From Cephalotus follicularis (taxonomy: Eukaryota; Streptophyta; Magnoliopsida; Oxalidales; Cephalotaceae), in NCBI GenBank assembly GCA_001972305.1, contig BDDD01001654.1:207856-271855 (forward strand): DNA of 64,000 nucleotides, given 5' to 3'. Position 1 is the stretch's first letter, and every line of letters begins with the position of its first letter. A program made the position numbers and the translations under genes. Below are positions 21,382 to 31,805 of this stretch, piece by piece. The notes beneath the pieces are model-generated. The model saw only the letters and a program-made list of their open reading frames with translations. It was not told the DNA's origin and did not search any database.

Positions 21382-22860
21382 TGTCACGCCCCGAAACGTG
21401 GGATGGGCCCACGATTCAACACGTGGCCATCCGTACAATCAATATCAATAATGAGCATAAAAATTTAACTTAAATAAATCATAATCAAAATCCTTTATTT
21501 AATGTGTGGATTACAGGCCCAGTTCGAATCGTATAAATTACACACTGTTTTGAACCAGAATAAAATAAATACATAATTTATTTCCTGTAACTTGTCCATG
21601 GAAGCGTACTGTCGAGGAGGAACTTACTCAGTAATCCTTGTCTTTAGCGCTGCTGCGATGTGCCTCCACTACCTGTACCTGTACCTGGCCCATTCAAAGG
21701 AATGGGTCAGCAACCCTGAGGGTTGTGTAGGTCACCCCATATACGGGCACATACCAGAGGAACAAACAATACTAACAGAGGATAAACAAATATAATATAA
21801 ATGTGCATGCAAATCATAATCCATAGCATAATCATCATCATCATCATCATCATTATTTATCCTCGGACTACTCTACTCGAATCATACATAACAATCATAT
21901 CACAGAGGAGTCTAGTTCGGTCATCCTATGGTCTGGTCAGTATACATGGTTCACCTTTGGGATCACCAGCCCGTGGAATTCTCCTCCGGTTCACCTGCTG
22001 AGCGGTTCACCCTTTGCTCACCTGCTAGCGGTTCACCCCTTGGATCACCAGCCTTGGCGGAATTCACCCTTAGGTTCACCATTGGCGGTTCGCCCGAGGA
22101 TCACCTGCCTCACGGAGTTCACCCCGTAGGTTCACCTGCTCGGCGGAATTCTCCCCTGTTGGGCTCACCAGCTCGGGACCATTTATCTAAGTCTTTTCCT
22201 TTTACATTCCATTTCCTTCCTTGACTTATTTCCCTTTCTTTTCTTTAGCTTCCTTAAGCTATTTCTTAAGCCAGGTCAGGGGCTCACCATTGTGCAGGGC
22301 ACTTCCCTTGCACAAGGTTCGCCTCAGCACGTGTCTGGCGCATGCATAGTCACTTTTCATTATATAAACATATGTCCGGGGACTTTTATGTGTCAATTCC
22401 CTTATCCTTACTGCCCGGCCACACATGCGTACAGATACACTTTCATCTCCTTATTTTACAAATGCATGCAGGGTGTATTGGCCAGGGCGCATGCATGCTT
22501 AATTCACCTTCTCCTCTCGTGTGCATGTAAAGAACGACGCCATGCATTGCATGCTTGGCACATGCAAAGCATCCTTGTATTTCACGTGCCGGGGACGCCC
22601 GCATATACTTGTACCACTCTTTTATTCATAAGCACATGCAGGGGCATATACCTTCGCGTAATCTATCTTCTTCTTCATGGCGCACACCTGGGAAACTCCA
22701 CCAGGGGCGCATTGCATTTACCCGAGGCTTGCTCGGTATGGCGCCCCGGCACGGCATCTTCTCCCCAAGTGTACCGTGCGCTCAGCCCAGACAGTCCTTG
22801 CGTTCGGCCCAGGCAGTCCTTGCGCCCGGCCCCGGCTGTCCATGCGCTTTAGAATGTTTT
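21382..22860 (-). repeat. Reversed solo or partial LTR of the Gypsy-D family
   Basis: Begins TGTCACGCCCCGAAACGTGGG, which is the reverse complement of the Gypsy-D type LTR end. Further landmarks shared in reverse with 53570-54363: an AATGGGTCAGCAACCC block (near 21705) and a tandem array of GGTTCACC/GAATTCACCC units (about 21945-22180). A 22-base unit (CCAGGCAGTCCTTGCG-like) repeats three times at 22775-22845. The right end is uncertain: the expected GGGGCACCACA end was not found, so the copy may be truncated. Confidence 0.7.
21833..21853 (+). repeat. CAT trinucleotide microsatellite
   Basis: Seven perfect CAT units in the reversed LTR. Confidence 0.9.
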
Positions 22861-25296
22861 TCTGCCCAAAGGTGATAAACTATTCGAACATCGATGTATA
22901 CTCGGTTGTTTGTTTCATGTAGGAAATCCTATTTGCATGTTATATTTTCTGCCCAAAGGTGATTATATAATGATGCGCCTGGATTTTCGTGATGAATATT
23001 GCTTATTTTGTTTCCAAGCATATTCAAATTAAAATTACCCACATTATTGACATGTTGTGATTTTTATTGTTATTTTGGACAGTTTGTTTCTATGTGAATA
23101 ACATGCCTTGTTTTTGTTTTGTTATTATGCTATTTTTGCATGATTTTCTTGGATTGGCATGATAAGTATGACGTATACGATTTTTGACTTTATTTGATCC
23201 TATTATATTATGGTATGAAGTAAATGAATATCATGATTAATTTTTCTGGGTGAGAATATTAGTAGGTTCTTTATATGAATACATGACATATTGAAAATAT
23301 TATTTTTTAATATTTAGTCATGCTCAATTTTCTATATTTTAACCTTATAGTATTATACATCATTCGAGTTGACCATTATGCTTACGGTTATATTGTCTCG
23401 ATATTTTGTCACTCACACATGAAAGTGGGAGAATATGTAATTGTTCATGTGTGAGAGTGTGTTTGACAATGTTTAAAATATAAAATTGTTAAAAATGAAA
23501 CTTATTAAATACATGCATATTTAATATACTAATATTTATGCATTATCATTACAATATATTTATTGTATATTAAGCGAGGAATTCAATTTCAACCAAAATC
23601 CTGGGCATTCCGCCTATTATTTTTTAGGCCATCTATTTAGTGATTGAAATGGTGATTTTAATCAGTAAGTATATTACAAATACAATCTTTTTGCTTAAAC
23701 TTCCTTTTAGTTTTTAAACTCATAATATGATGACTTAATTATGAGTATTTATTGAAAGTAATGATTGTGTTTATGTTGAAAGTTTTTGGATGGTCATAAA
23801 TATATAAATATCTACATATGTTTCGATACATATATTATGAGTTATTGTATAATTCAATAATGTGATAAGTTTTACTTATTGTTAGTTGAAATTGTGTTTA
23901 AATTCTCATTGTGTATAAGAAAAGAAAATCCCCTAAAGTTTTTAAAATATGAATGATAATATTTGTGTAATTGTTTCATTCATATATGCTGATAACTATC
24001 ATTCTGTTTGCACTTAACGAACTATATGATATACTTTTGAATATGATTTTGTATGATAATATTTTGTTACATTTAAATGTATCGGTACTATGTCATGATT
24101 ATAAAGTGCAATAGATAGTTATCTTGGGTTGAGAGTTTTGAGTATGTTATAATTTTGTTAATATAGCATATGCGCTCAACTATGGGGTTTTTATGTTGAA
24201 TAATGCTTCTTAGTTTATTTGATTAAGCTTGAGACTATGGTAAACATCATACTTATCGATACACATTAGTGTGTGGTGTCTTATTTGTGTTTATCAGATA
24301 AAGCATGAATTATTATGGACACATATTTTTTTTGTTCTTTGATGTCCATGAGAATATTTGAAGCATTATTATGAGATTTTTGGTTAACCTACTTTTCTGA
24401 TATCCTACTATGTGTTATAATCTCTGTCCGAATGTGAGATTTTAACCAAGTCATTGGACTTTAATGTTAAAAGTTTTATGGTTGACCTATGTTGGAGATT
24501 TCTACTGCAAGCTGCATTATCTGCCCAAAGGTGAGGTTGTAGTCAATGCATTAGGAGTCTCATTGAGTATCTTTCGTTATTACGAAAACAATGGATTGTC
24601 ATCACTAATTTTGTTTATATTAAAGTTTGGTCTGATATATGATAAACCTACAGTCTAATTTATTTTTGGATAATAATTGCCTTTACAATTTTGTGTGATT
24701 TGCCACATGAGTCTATTATGGTTCATAAGTCTATTTTGAACGTTATAAAAATATTGTGCCTTATTGTTATTGTGTCAAATAAAATTGACTCCTCATTTTT
24801 TTTAACACTTCCATAGGTCTTATATAATTTATTTTAGAGAAAGTTTTGATGTATTGCATCAATCTTTTTGGAATTGATTGTGCTAGTAATTATGATTTTA
24901 AACATTTATTGTTATCCAAACTTTCAGCGGTATTAATCTAGTATTAGTAATTATCATTTATTTGATCAACCGTTTTCGTACATAAAGGCATTTGATTATT
25001 GTCTCTTTTACAAGCCTTTGGTAAAATTAGAGAGTTCAAATTCTTTTTTAAGAAAGAAGAGTTCTAAGAAATAATGTAATCATGGATGGTTTTGTGTTAA
25101 TAGCGACATAAAGACGCTATGGTTCTATGTTTGATGGCTTTATGGGACCGGATCATTTATGAAGTGATTGTCTCACGATCATGTTTTGAAACTATGGTGC
25201 CAATGATTTAAAATTTTGTCATTCTACCAGAGAGTCGTTTTCTAAATTGTTTTCCAAATTCTTAAAAGTACAATTAATGTTGCCCAAGTGGGAGAA
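22861..25296 (+). other. LARD internal region, right part, non-coding
   Basis: AT-rich sequence with no protein domain. Notable structure: 13-mers CTGCCCAAAGGTG at 22862, 22949 and 24521 (another at 21364), and an 11-bp perfect inverted repeat TCACACATGAA (23413-23423) / TTCATGTGTGA (23444-23454), whose 20-base loop contains AAGTGGGAGAAT, nearly the same purine tract as at the 3' LTR (about 25285-25296). Confidence 0.7.
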
Positions 25297-25745
25297 TGTT
25301 GGAAATATTTATAAAATATTGGGCTTCCATTAATTGTTATTTTTGTTTTATAAAACTGGTAGGATAATGATCCGTGAGACGGGCTTATAACCCAATAGCC
25401 CTTTAGTGATCTATTTTGTATGGGCTGGTGCACTTCAGGTTGTAGATGTGGGTTGTGGTTAGTGTGGGCTTTAGTGACCTAATGGGCATGATGGGAAGGC
25501 TCATTAGTGTTTACTATATTTATGTCGGGCTAGGTCCCCTCTCCTGTCACCGCAAGTTGTCTTCGATTCCCATATAAGAACCACATTTTGTCTGGTGAAA
25601 AGGAGGGGAAAACCTGTCTGTTTGATCTAGGATCGCACTGATTATGATATTCCGCTGCACAGTTGAAAACGGCTTAACCAGGTACGATCCTTACTCATTA
25701 ATTCTTGTGTTCTAATATCGCATATGATCCTTTTAATTTTCAACA
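25297..25745 (+). repeat. LARD right LTR (449 bp)
   Basis: Same length as the left LTR, with six counted substitutions. Followed by the TSD GAGAG. Confidence 0.9.
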
Positions 25746-25750
25746 GAGAG

Positions 25751-27843
25751 ATCAAGTGTAATTATGACTAAGGTTTTTTTTAAGAGAGAGAATTTTTTTT
25801 TTTTAGAGATAAGTAAGTTGTATTAATTTTCTTTTCTAATTACTTTTATAAGGTATTTTCAAAATCAAATTATAATATTCTTTACTAAAACATTATTTAA
25901 GCCGAGTAAAATACATCCCCTTACACATTCAAGTTTTATTGATTAAGACTTATTAAGACTCATTAAAACCAAATTCTGATATAAAGACATACATTTTATT
26001 TTTATTTTATTTTTTAACCAAAGAACCAATGTGCACTTACCTATAGCTCAAATGGATTGGTTTTGATTGTGTCTTGTTTGGGAGATGAGTTTGGTGAGCT
26101 GGTTTTGTGTAGCTCTAGGCCTTCACTGTCGACAGACAGAGCATCATTCCTTCCGATTGACCGATAATGTTCTGTCCCTTATTGTGAAGTTGTTTCATGG
26201 TTTTCCTAGAACGTTTCTAGTATGATTTTCTTCTAGAACCTTCTTATATCGTGCTTGACTTCCCAAACACCATTTTAACACAATTGAATCGTAGATCGAT
26301 CAAGGATGATTCTCACCCTTTTTCTTTATCTTTCACTTCCGAATTGATTGGTTTTCACAATCAAAGACTCTTTCTTTGCTTGTTCTTCTTCGGTGACCTT
26401 CCTAAGTCTAAGCCTTGCCTTTGTAAACACTTTTCTTAGACGTTTCCATATGTTTCTTTGTGCAATGCTATTGAGTGAGTTTTGAGAGTTGTTTCAAAGA
26501 GTTTGCCATGAATCGGCTAAAGAGTTTTATCAAATGAATTTCAATTGTTTTGCCATCATTGGCTATAAAAAGAGATTGGTTTTATCAAGTATGGACGTGA
26601 CAGCCACGTGACAAGACTTATTTCGGAAATCTCCACGTGATTTTATAAACTCTGTTTGAAATATGCTTGTAAAACATAAACCCATTTAAAATTCATAAAA
26701 GTTTAATTCTTCAAAGAGTAAAAATAGAAACTAAGTATAAAATTTAACAAAATTTTGGGCATATAGTTTTGATTTATCATGCTATGCTCCCTGAAAAAAT
26801 AAAACAAAGTTTATAATTTTGGGCTTTGTCCATAACAAATTCAAAATTAAAGGCAATAAAAATAGTTGAAATCCGCCTTCACCACATTATCGAGTCGTAA
26901 AACATAAATAGTTCAAAATTATAAAAACATTTTTAAATACATAACATGAAATATGTATGTTGTGTTGAATGTCATGATGTCCTAATATGATCAAACTGGA
27001 TCTGGTGGGCATGCCCTTCATGGTTTGGCTAACAACTGCTTATCAAAGTTAACTGTTCATCTGCTACTCTATGAAAATAATAAGTGAAAGTTAGTTTGTA
27101 CGACCAGTGAGTAAAACAATATAACTATAGGTCTATCACTTGCTCGCATATGCTCGATTGCTTAAGAAAACAGAATTCTAATCATAGTTTATAATAAAAA
27201 GCATTTATGTATAATTCAACAATAAACCACAGGAATCAACAAAGATCTTGAAAACAATTTAATATCTTTCATAAAAAAAAAAATAGTAGGAGATCCTCAA
27301 GGATCTTAAAAACAGTTATACATATCTCATCGGTAAGACAACGGGAGATCCTCAAGGGATATTAAAAATAGTTAAACATATTTTATCAAATAAACAGCAT
27401 GAGATTCTTAAGGATTAAAAAGAACAGTTATACATGTTTCAGTAGGAAAACAACAGAACTCCTTGAAAATAGATATGTATATAATAACAGAAAACAACAT
27501 AAAATCAAGAGTCTTTCTAGAAAACAATTATACATTTGACCTAATAACACAGTTAGTTACTGAAGCACCAAGTGCATAAGAGGATCGCAACAAGGTACCG
27601 AACTACCAAGCTCGATATCAGGTCTTGGGTCCTCTGGGCTTAGAGGGTGACGAAGCACCTGTCTACACTTGAGATTGTGGGAATTTAGGGAAGTTGAGGG
27701 TTACCTCTTGTTGTGTAACTGTTTTGTTTTTTTTTTTGAAAAAAACCTCTATATGTAGCCGTCATTTAAACGGATTGTAATTTTCTTAACTCATACCTGA
27801 TCTGTTTATTTATGTGAGTAAACGGGTAACCTGTTAAAATAAT
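25751..27843. other. Intergenic AT-rich region with a degenerate tandem repeat
   Basis: No gene is supported; short open frames (for example 26251-26439) show no domain. At about 27282-27480 units of roughly 56 bp recur (GAGATCCTCAAGGATCTTAAAAACAG-like), three to four degenerate copies. The stretch 26590-27110 has the composition of a decayed LTR, but no boundaries were found. Confidence 0.55.
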
Positions 27844-28353
27844 TGATACGGGTAAAATTTAGCCCATAAACCCTGCCACGTGTCCTCAGGAAAATGAGAC
27901 AAATGTCTTATAGAGCCAAAAACACGTGGTCAGGCGTTACCAGTCCTAAAGGATCATGCATAATAGCAAACTGGTGCCAAATCCAGTGGAGAATCAGGAA
28001 TATGCCCGAGATCCTCGGCATTTCCTTAGGGGATACATATCAGCTCCGGAAGTCAAGCACTCAGTTGGAATTTGACTCCTATAAATACAAGAATCAACGA
28101 TATTACACAAGTCAGTCATTTTTACATACTAAAGCACCATGTGATCGTGTTCTTGCTTTCCTTGTCTAACTTAAGCACCGGAGTGTCCCCGGGAGTACAC
28201 CCTCCTGGACCTACGATTTGTTTGCTTACTTGTGCAGGGAATACAATTACACCACCATCCATATTTTCTTCTCGGAGCTTTCATAGTGTTTCTCTCAACA
28301 AATCAAAGTCCTACACGTGATATACTGTTGAGTAGAGGAATTTTGTATCGACT
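27844..28353 (+). repeat. Gypsy-E 5' LTR (510 bp)
   Basis: Starts at TGATACGGG next to ATAAT and ends at TATCGACT, where the 3' copy has TATCAACA. The CTATAAATAC box near 28079 is a good TATA element. A CCGGAGTGTCCCCGGGAG box follows at about 28180. Confidence 0.9.
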
Positions 28354-28620
28354 GAAATAAAACACTCTTGCAATATACAAGAGGGGGGTGAATTGAATAT
28401 TGAAGTAAATATGGAAATTTAAAAACTTTAAATGTAAAGAGACAAGGGAAGAAAAACTTCTCCGAAATTTAGAGTGGTTCGGCTAACTCTTGCCTACGTC
28501 CACTTTTCCCAAGGGAGCTCCTTGAGTTTCCACTATCTCGATTTGATTACAGAACAATTTGCATGAAGTCGCTCAACGAAAAATGGAGAGTTTGGAAACA
28601 TAGAGTAAAGCATGATTAAT
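28354..28620 (-). repeat. Fragment of a SIRE-type LTR
   Basis: Carries ACAAGAGGGGGGTGAATTG and the box GTGGTTCGGC...GCCTACGTCCAC (28474-28503), which match in reverse the ends of the LTRs at 44599, 55809 and 56139. Only the U5-side end is left; the inner part of the LTR is deleted. Confidence 0.7.
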
Positions 28621-28649
28621 ACTTGGTTCACCAAACAGACGAGGAGCGT

Positions 28650-29731
28650 AGGTCGAACCCTCCTCCTAGGTTGGATCCTGAGCAGTGGGAAACTTTAATC
28701 AGCTTCTGAGGTAAAGAATCGTCAAAGGTATGATTTAATATGTTAGAGCATTGTAATAGAGAAACTTGATATTTACAACCTCATACATATGAAATATAAT
28801 TGACATCAATAACTTGAAATGCAATAATGTTATAAACATCTTTTTCTTTTCTTTCCTTTTGTAGAAAATTGCAGAAATAAATTCAGAATGTCGCGGATTC
28901 CTTGTGGCCGTCAGTAGGACTAGTAGGACGAGTCATGCAAATAAACTTCATGAGGTAGCTCTTTAAGTTAATGAGGTTAATCACTAAAAGTAACATTATA
29001 CAAACCATCTACGTCGTTCAAGGCCATTAAACATTACATATGAATATATATGTTAGTGATATTTTTGGAGTTCATCTATGTTGTTGCATTGAGCATTTCA
29101 GATGAAGCAAAATAATGAGCCCATCAATCGGCCTAGCGTGTGGAGAACAACTAGGAAAAAAAAGATAGGACATTTGATGAAAAGGATGGGGCGAAAGAAA
29201 TTGAGGTATATCTTGTGCATTAAATTTGTAACTGAATTGCATAACTGAATTATATTAAATATATGAGTGTTAATGCGTAAGTCATTTTGCATGTTTGAAG
29301 ATAATTCATTTTTCTTTGGTTGATAGAAGCAAATGACAACAAAATTAAGTACGCTAGCATCGGAAAACAGTCAAGATCCAACAATGCTAGACCAAGTCTT
29401 TGTTGATGTTGTTGGTGGTGATGGACATGGTCGTGTGCGGACAATGGGCATAGTTGATGTCCCACCTAGTAGTAGATCAAGAACATCATCTTCCCAAGCT
29501 TCTCAATCTAATTTTGAAGCAAATATTCGTGCAAAGTATGAAGAAAGATTCATTGATCTTGAAAGAAAGTTGCAGCAACAAATAAGTGACCAACAACGAC
29601 AGATTGCAGAACTTATATCAGCTATGTGTAATCAAAATGTTACATCTTCAAGATTTCATTCGACAATTCCTACTCTTGTTTCTAGTGTCAGCGAAAGTCG
29701 GGATCTGACCTTTTTACCAACCTCCCATCAG
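28650..29731 (+). pseudogene. Plant En/Spm (Ptta-type) transposase fragment
   Basis: Exon-like pieces with GT-AG borders. One ends at 28727 and reads LDPEQWETLISF then a stop. One lies around 28865-28954 (KIAEINSECRGFL). One lies around 29100-29206 (NEPINRPSVWRTTRKKKIG, in-frame stop nearby). The last is a clean 405-bp exon at 29327-29731, phase 0 at both ends, with the family signature VVGGDGHGRVRTMG and a Gln-rich coiled coil. This matches the plant transposase (Ptta/En/Spm) family from CACTA elements. Stops make it non-functional as a whole. Confidence 0.7.
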
Positions 29732-30185
29732 GTAATTATCTATATATGAAAATATGCATCTCATTTCCATAGAAAATCTATATATTAAGGATACATATTT
29801 GAACTTGTATTTTATTTTATACACATACCTTTTGCACCTGGGGCATAGAAGCAGAGATAAATAAATAGTTAATAAGATTATTAGAGGTAAGTCTCTTCTA
29901 AATTTAGATGATTATCTCTCCCCCTATCTCTCTCTCTTTGGAATGGGGGATAAAATGGTTGCTTATAGCTGTGATTTTAGACTAATTGATCCCTTAAAAA
30001 TCCATTCTATTGATAAAATTGGAGATATTTTATAATTCTGGGATGGGGAGTGAAATGGTTGCTTAGCAAGTGCTCCATTCTATTGATAAAAATCCATTTT
30101 AGACTAATATTCTATTCATACCAGCTGATGATACATCTGATTTTTCTATTTTCCCTGAACCTTTCTTACCTTTCCTGTTTTGCAG

Positions 30186-30278
30186 GCTGATGAGGATTGT
30201 TGTAATAACTGCGAAGAAGTTCGTGAAGCATATCGAAAGAAAGGTTGTGCACTTTCAAATCCATATTTGATTGACCAG
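30186..30278 (+). pseudogene. Captured exon of an ERGIC3/ERV46-like ER-Golgi protein
   Basis: A 93-bp segment with an intact TTTTGCAG acceptor in front and GT donor behind. It encodes CCNNCEEVREAYRKKG...SNPYLIDQ, the conserved cysteine-rich luminal segment of ERV46/ERGIC3 proteins (family form as I recall it C-C-N-[TS]-C-E-[ED]-V-R-E-A-Y-R-[RK]-[RK]-G-W). Here the Trp after KKG is Cys and the Asp in NPD is Tyr, so it is decaying. Both borders are phase 0 and the preceding transposase exon also ends in phase 0, so splicing would make an in-frame fusion. The rest of the host gene is absent, pointing to gene capture by the CACTA element. Confidence 0.7.
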
Positions 30279-31118
30279 GTCTGTTAGCATGTGAGCTTGT
30301 TCGTCAATTTGTAGAACTTGTGAGAAACAAAAGCAAATTGGATTAAGATAAGTGGCATTCACCCTAAAATGTTTCTTGATGTTTTGATGTTTTGAGAAAC
30401 AATAGTTCTATTTTTCTGATGTTTTGCGAAACAATAGTCAATTTGTAGAACTCGTGAGAAACAATAGTTCTATTTTTCTGATGTTTTGACTTGCTTGTAT
30501 ATTCTTTGTATTTGAGTGGTAAGTGATTGAAATGGGGCATCAGAAATAGCTAAGCAACCTATACATATTTTCTGTTTTGAGTTGTGGTTTGCTGAGGGCT
30601 GAGCCTAATTATAAACTGTGATTTTCTTTACAGGGGGCATAGTCCGATAAATAGATATTACATGCCCGATTTTCATAAAAATTAAAGACTTAGAATTGTT
30701 TTTAAGTTTTTGTTGAAAAGTTAGACTTTATGATTTTAAATTATCTATGTTAGTGATATTCCTTAATGTTCTCTTTTGTAGAGTCACCAAATTTTTTTCA
30801 TTGTAATCATGCTAGGCCATAATTTTTAAGCATATGCACCTTGTTTATGCTCAATGCTAGGCTAGCTAGCTATACATATATTCTTGAAGAGAACATACAC
30901 ACAAGTTTAAAAAATATATAAAGTGATATATATAGTCAATATCTTTTACTTTCACTATTTTGAATCGAATTCTCATGGGTAAAATTAGAGCTGGTAGCAT
31001 CGTTTACTTTCACCTTTACCATTCGCTTGTACATTCAATTAAAATAAGTTGTTGTCTATAATATTGTATGTATGTATGTATATATATATATATATATTGT
31101 ATTTAATTCGAGATGTAG

Positions 31119-31190
31119 CGCTTGTAGCTCAGTCGATACAATGTCTGTCTCTAATCATAATGTCGTGGGGTCGATCTCTATTTTGCGTAA
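31119..31190 (+). repeat. tRNA-like sequence, possible SINE head
   Basis: Contains TAGCTCAGTCGA (31125-31136, like the A box TRGYNNAGNGG) and GGTCGATCTC (31169-31178, like the B box GGTTCGANTCC) at tRNA spacing, followed by a run of A. The ends pair weakly (GCG...TGCG). It could be a tRNA pseudogene or a short tRNA-derived SINE. It is not a functional tRNA. Confidence 0.45.
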
Positions 31191-31259
31191 AAAAAAATCA
31201 TATTACAAAAGGTTTAAAAGAATTCTATATTGATTTTATTTTTTAAAAAAAATCTCCAT

Positions 31260-31799
31260 TTTAAAACGGTTTACGTCTATTATTGTGTAAAAAAAAAATC
31301 AGATTATAAAATATTTAAATGAATTTTTTATTGGTTTTATTTATAAAAAAATCACCCTTTTGAAACGGAAAAACAGTTTCAAAAGGGTCCATATTGATTT
31401 TATTTGTTAAAAAAAATACCCTTTTGAAATGGAAAAACCGTTTCAAAATGGTCCATATTGATTTTATTTATTAAAAAAAATCACCATTTTGAAACGGTTG
31501 GCCCGATCTGTTTCAATAGGTTTCCTTTTGAAACGGTTGACTCGATCTGTTTCAAAAGGCACCCTTTTGAAACGGGAAAACTGTTTCAAGAGGTTTTTGA
31601 AACGTCCCTTTTTTGAAATTCTATTTTTTCGGTTTTGCCTTTTGAAACAGAAAAACTGTTTCAAAAGGTTTTTGAAACGTCCCTTTTTTGAAATTCCAAT
31701 TTTCCGTTTCAAAACCGTTTCAAGAGGGCTTTTAAAACAGAAAAACAGGCCTTTTGAAACGGATTTCATCCGTTTCAAAAAGCCTGTTTTTTTGTAGTG
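31260..31799 (+). repeat. CACTA subterminal repeat region and terminal hairpin
   Basis: Many copies in both orientations of CCGTTTCAAAAGG/CCTTTTGAAACGG, typical binding sites for CACTA TNPA-like proteins. The last 60 bp contain a 24-nt inverted repeat (31741-31764 with 31768-31791, one mismatch, 3-base loop) directly beside the TIR. Confidence 0.8.
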
Positions 31800-31805
31800 A
31801 GTAGA

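Larger units (their letters stand above)
19669..25745 (+). mobile_element. LARD-like non-coding LTR retrotransposon with TSD GAGAG
   Basis: Two 449-bp LTRs (19669-20117 and 25297-25745) start TGTTGGAAATATT and end TTTTCAACA. They are flanked by GAGAG (19664-19668 and 25746-25750). TGGTATCAGAGC follows the left LTR at 20120-20131 and a purine tract AAGTGGGAGAA precedes the right LTR. I count six substitutions between the LTRs, so insertion is recent. The interior has no gag or pol, only short frames, so mobilisation would need proteins from another element. It hosts a reversed solo LTR at 21382. A 13-base motif CTGCCCAAAGGTG recurs four times inside. Confidence 0.9.
28621..31799 (+). mobile_element. 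CACTA (En/Spm) transposon remnant, 3' end
   Basis: Ends TTTTTTTGTAGTG at 31799, the complement of CACTACAAAAAAA, the hallmark of CACTA termini. About 540 bp of subterminal repeats of CCGTTTCAAAAGG and its complement precede it. Exons of a plant En/Spm-type (Ptta) protein lie at about 28650-29731. The left CACTA end is missing. The element carries a captured host exon at 30186-30278 and a tRNA-like stretch at about 31119-31190. It sits between the Gypsy-E 5' LTR and gag. Confidence 0.75.

Noticed and set aside
22292..22922. Cys/His-rich open frames (186, 106 and 81 codons).
   Set aside because: Three overlapping frames in a GC-rich LTR repeat region. Composition-driven, no spacing typical of zinc fingers.
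26251..26439. Small secreted-looking peptide of 62 codons.
   Set aside because: Isolated short frame in AT-rich DNA with no splice or promoter context.
31119..31190. Functional tRNA gene.
   Set aside because: A and B boxes are degenerate and the acceptor, D and anticodon stems do not pair properly.
31464..31797. Open frames of about 100 codons on both strands, rich in Lys/Phe/Arg.
   Set aside because: Direct product of CCGTTTCAAAAGG subterminal repeats of the CACTA element, mirrored on both strands.
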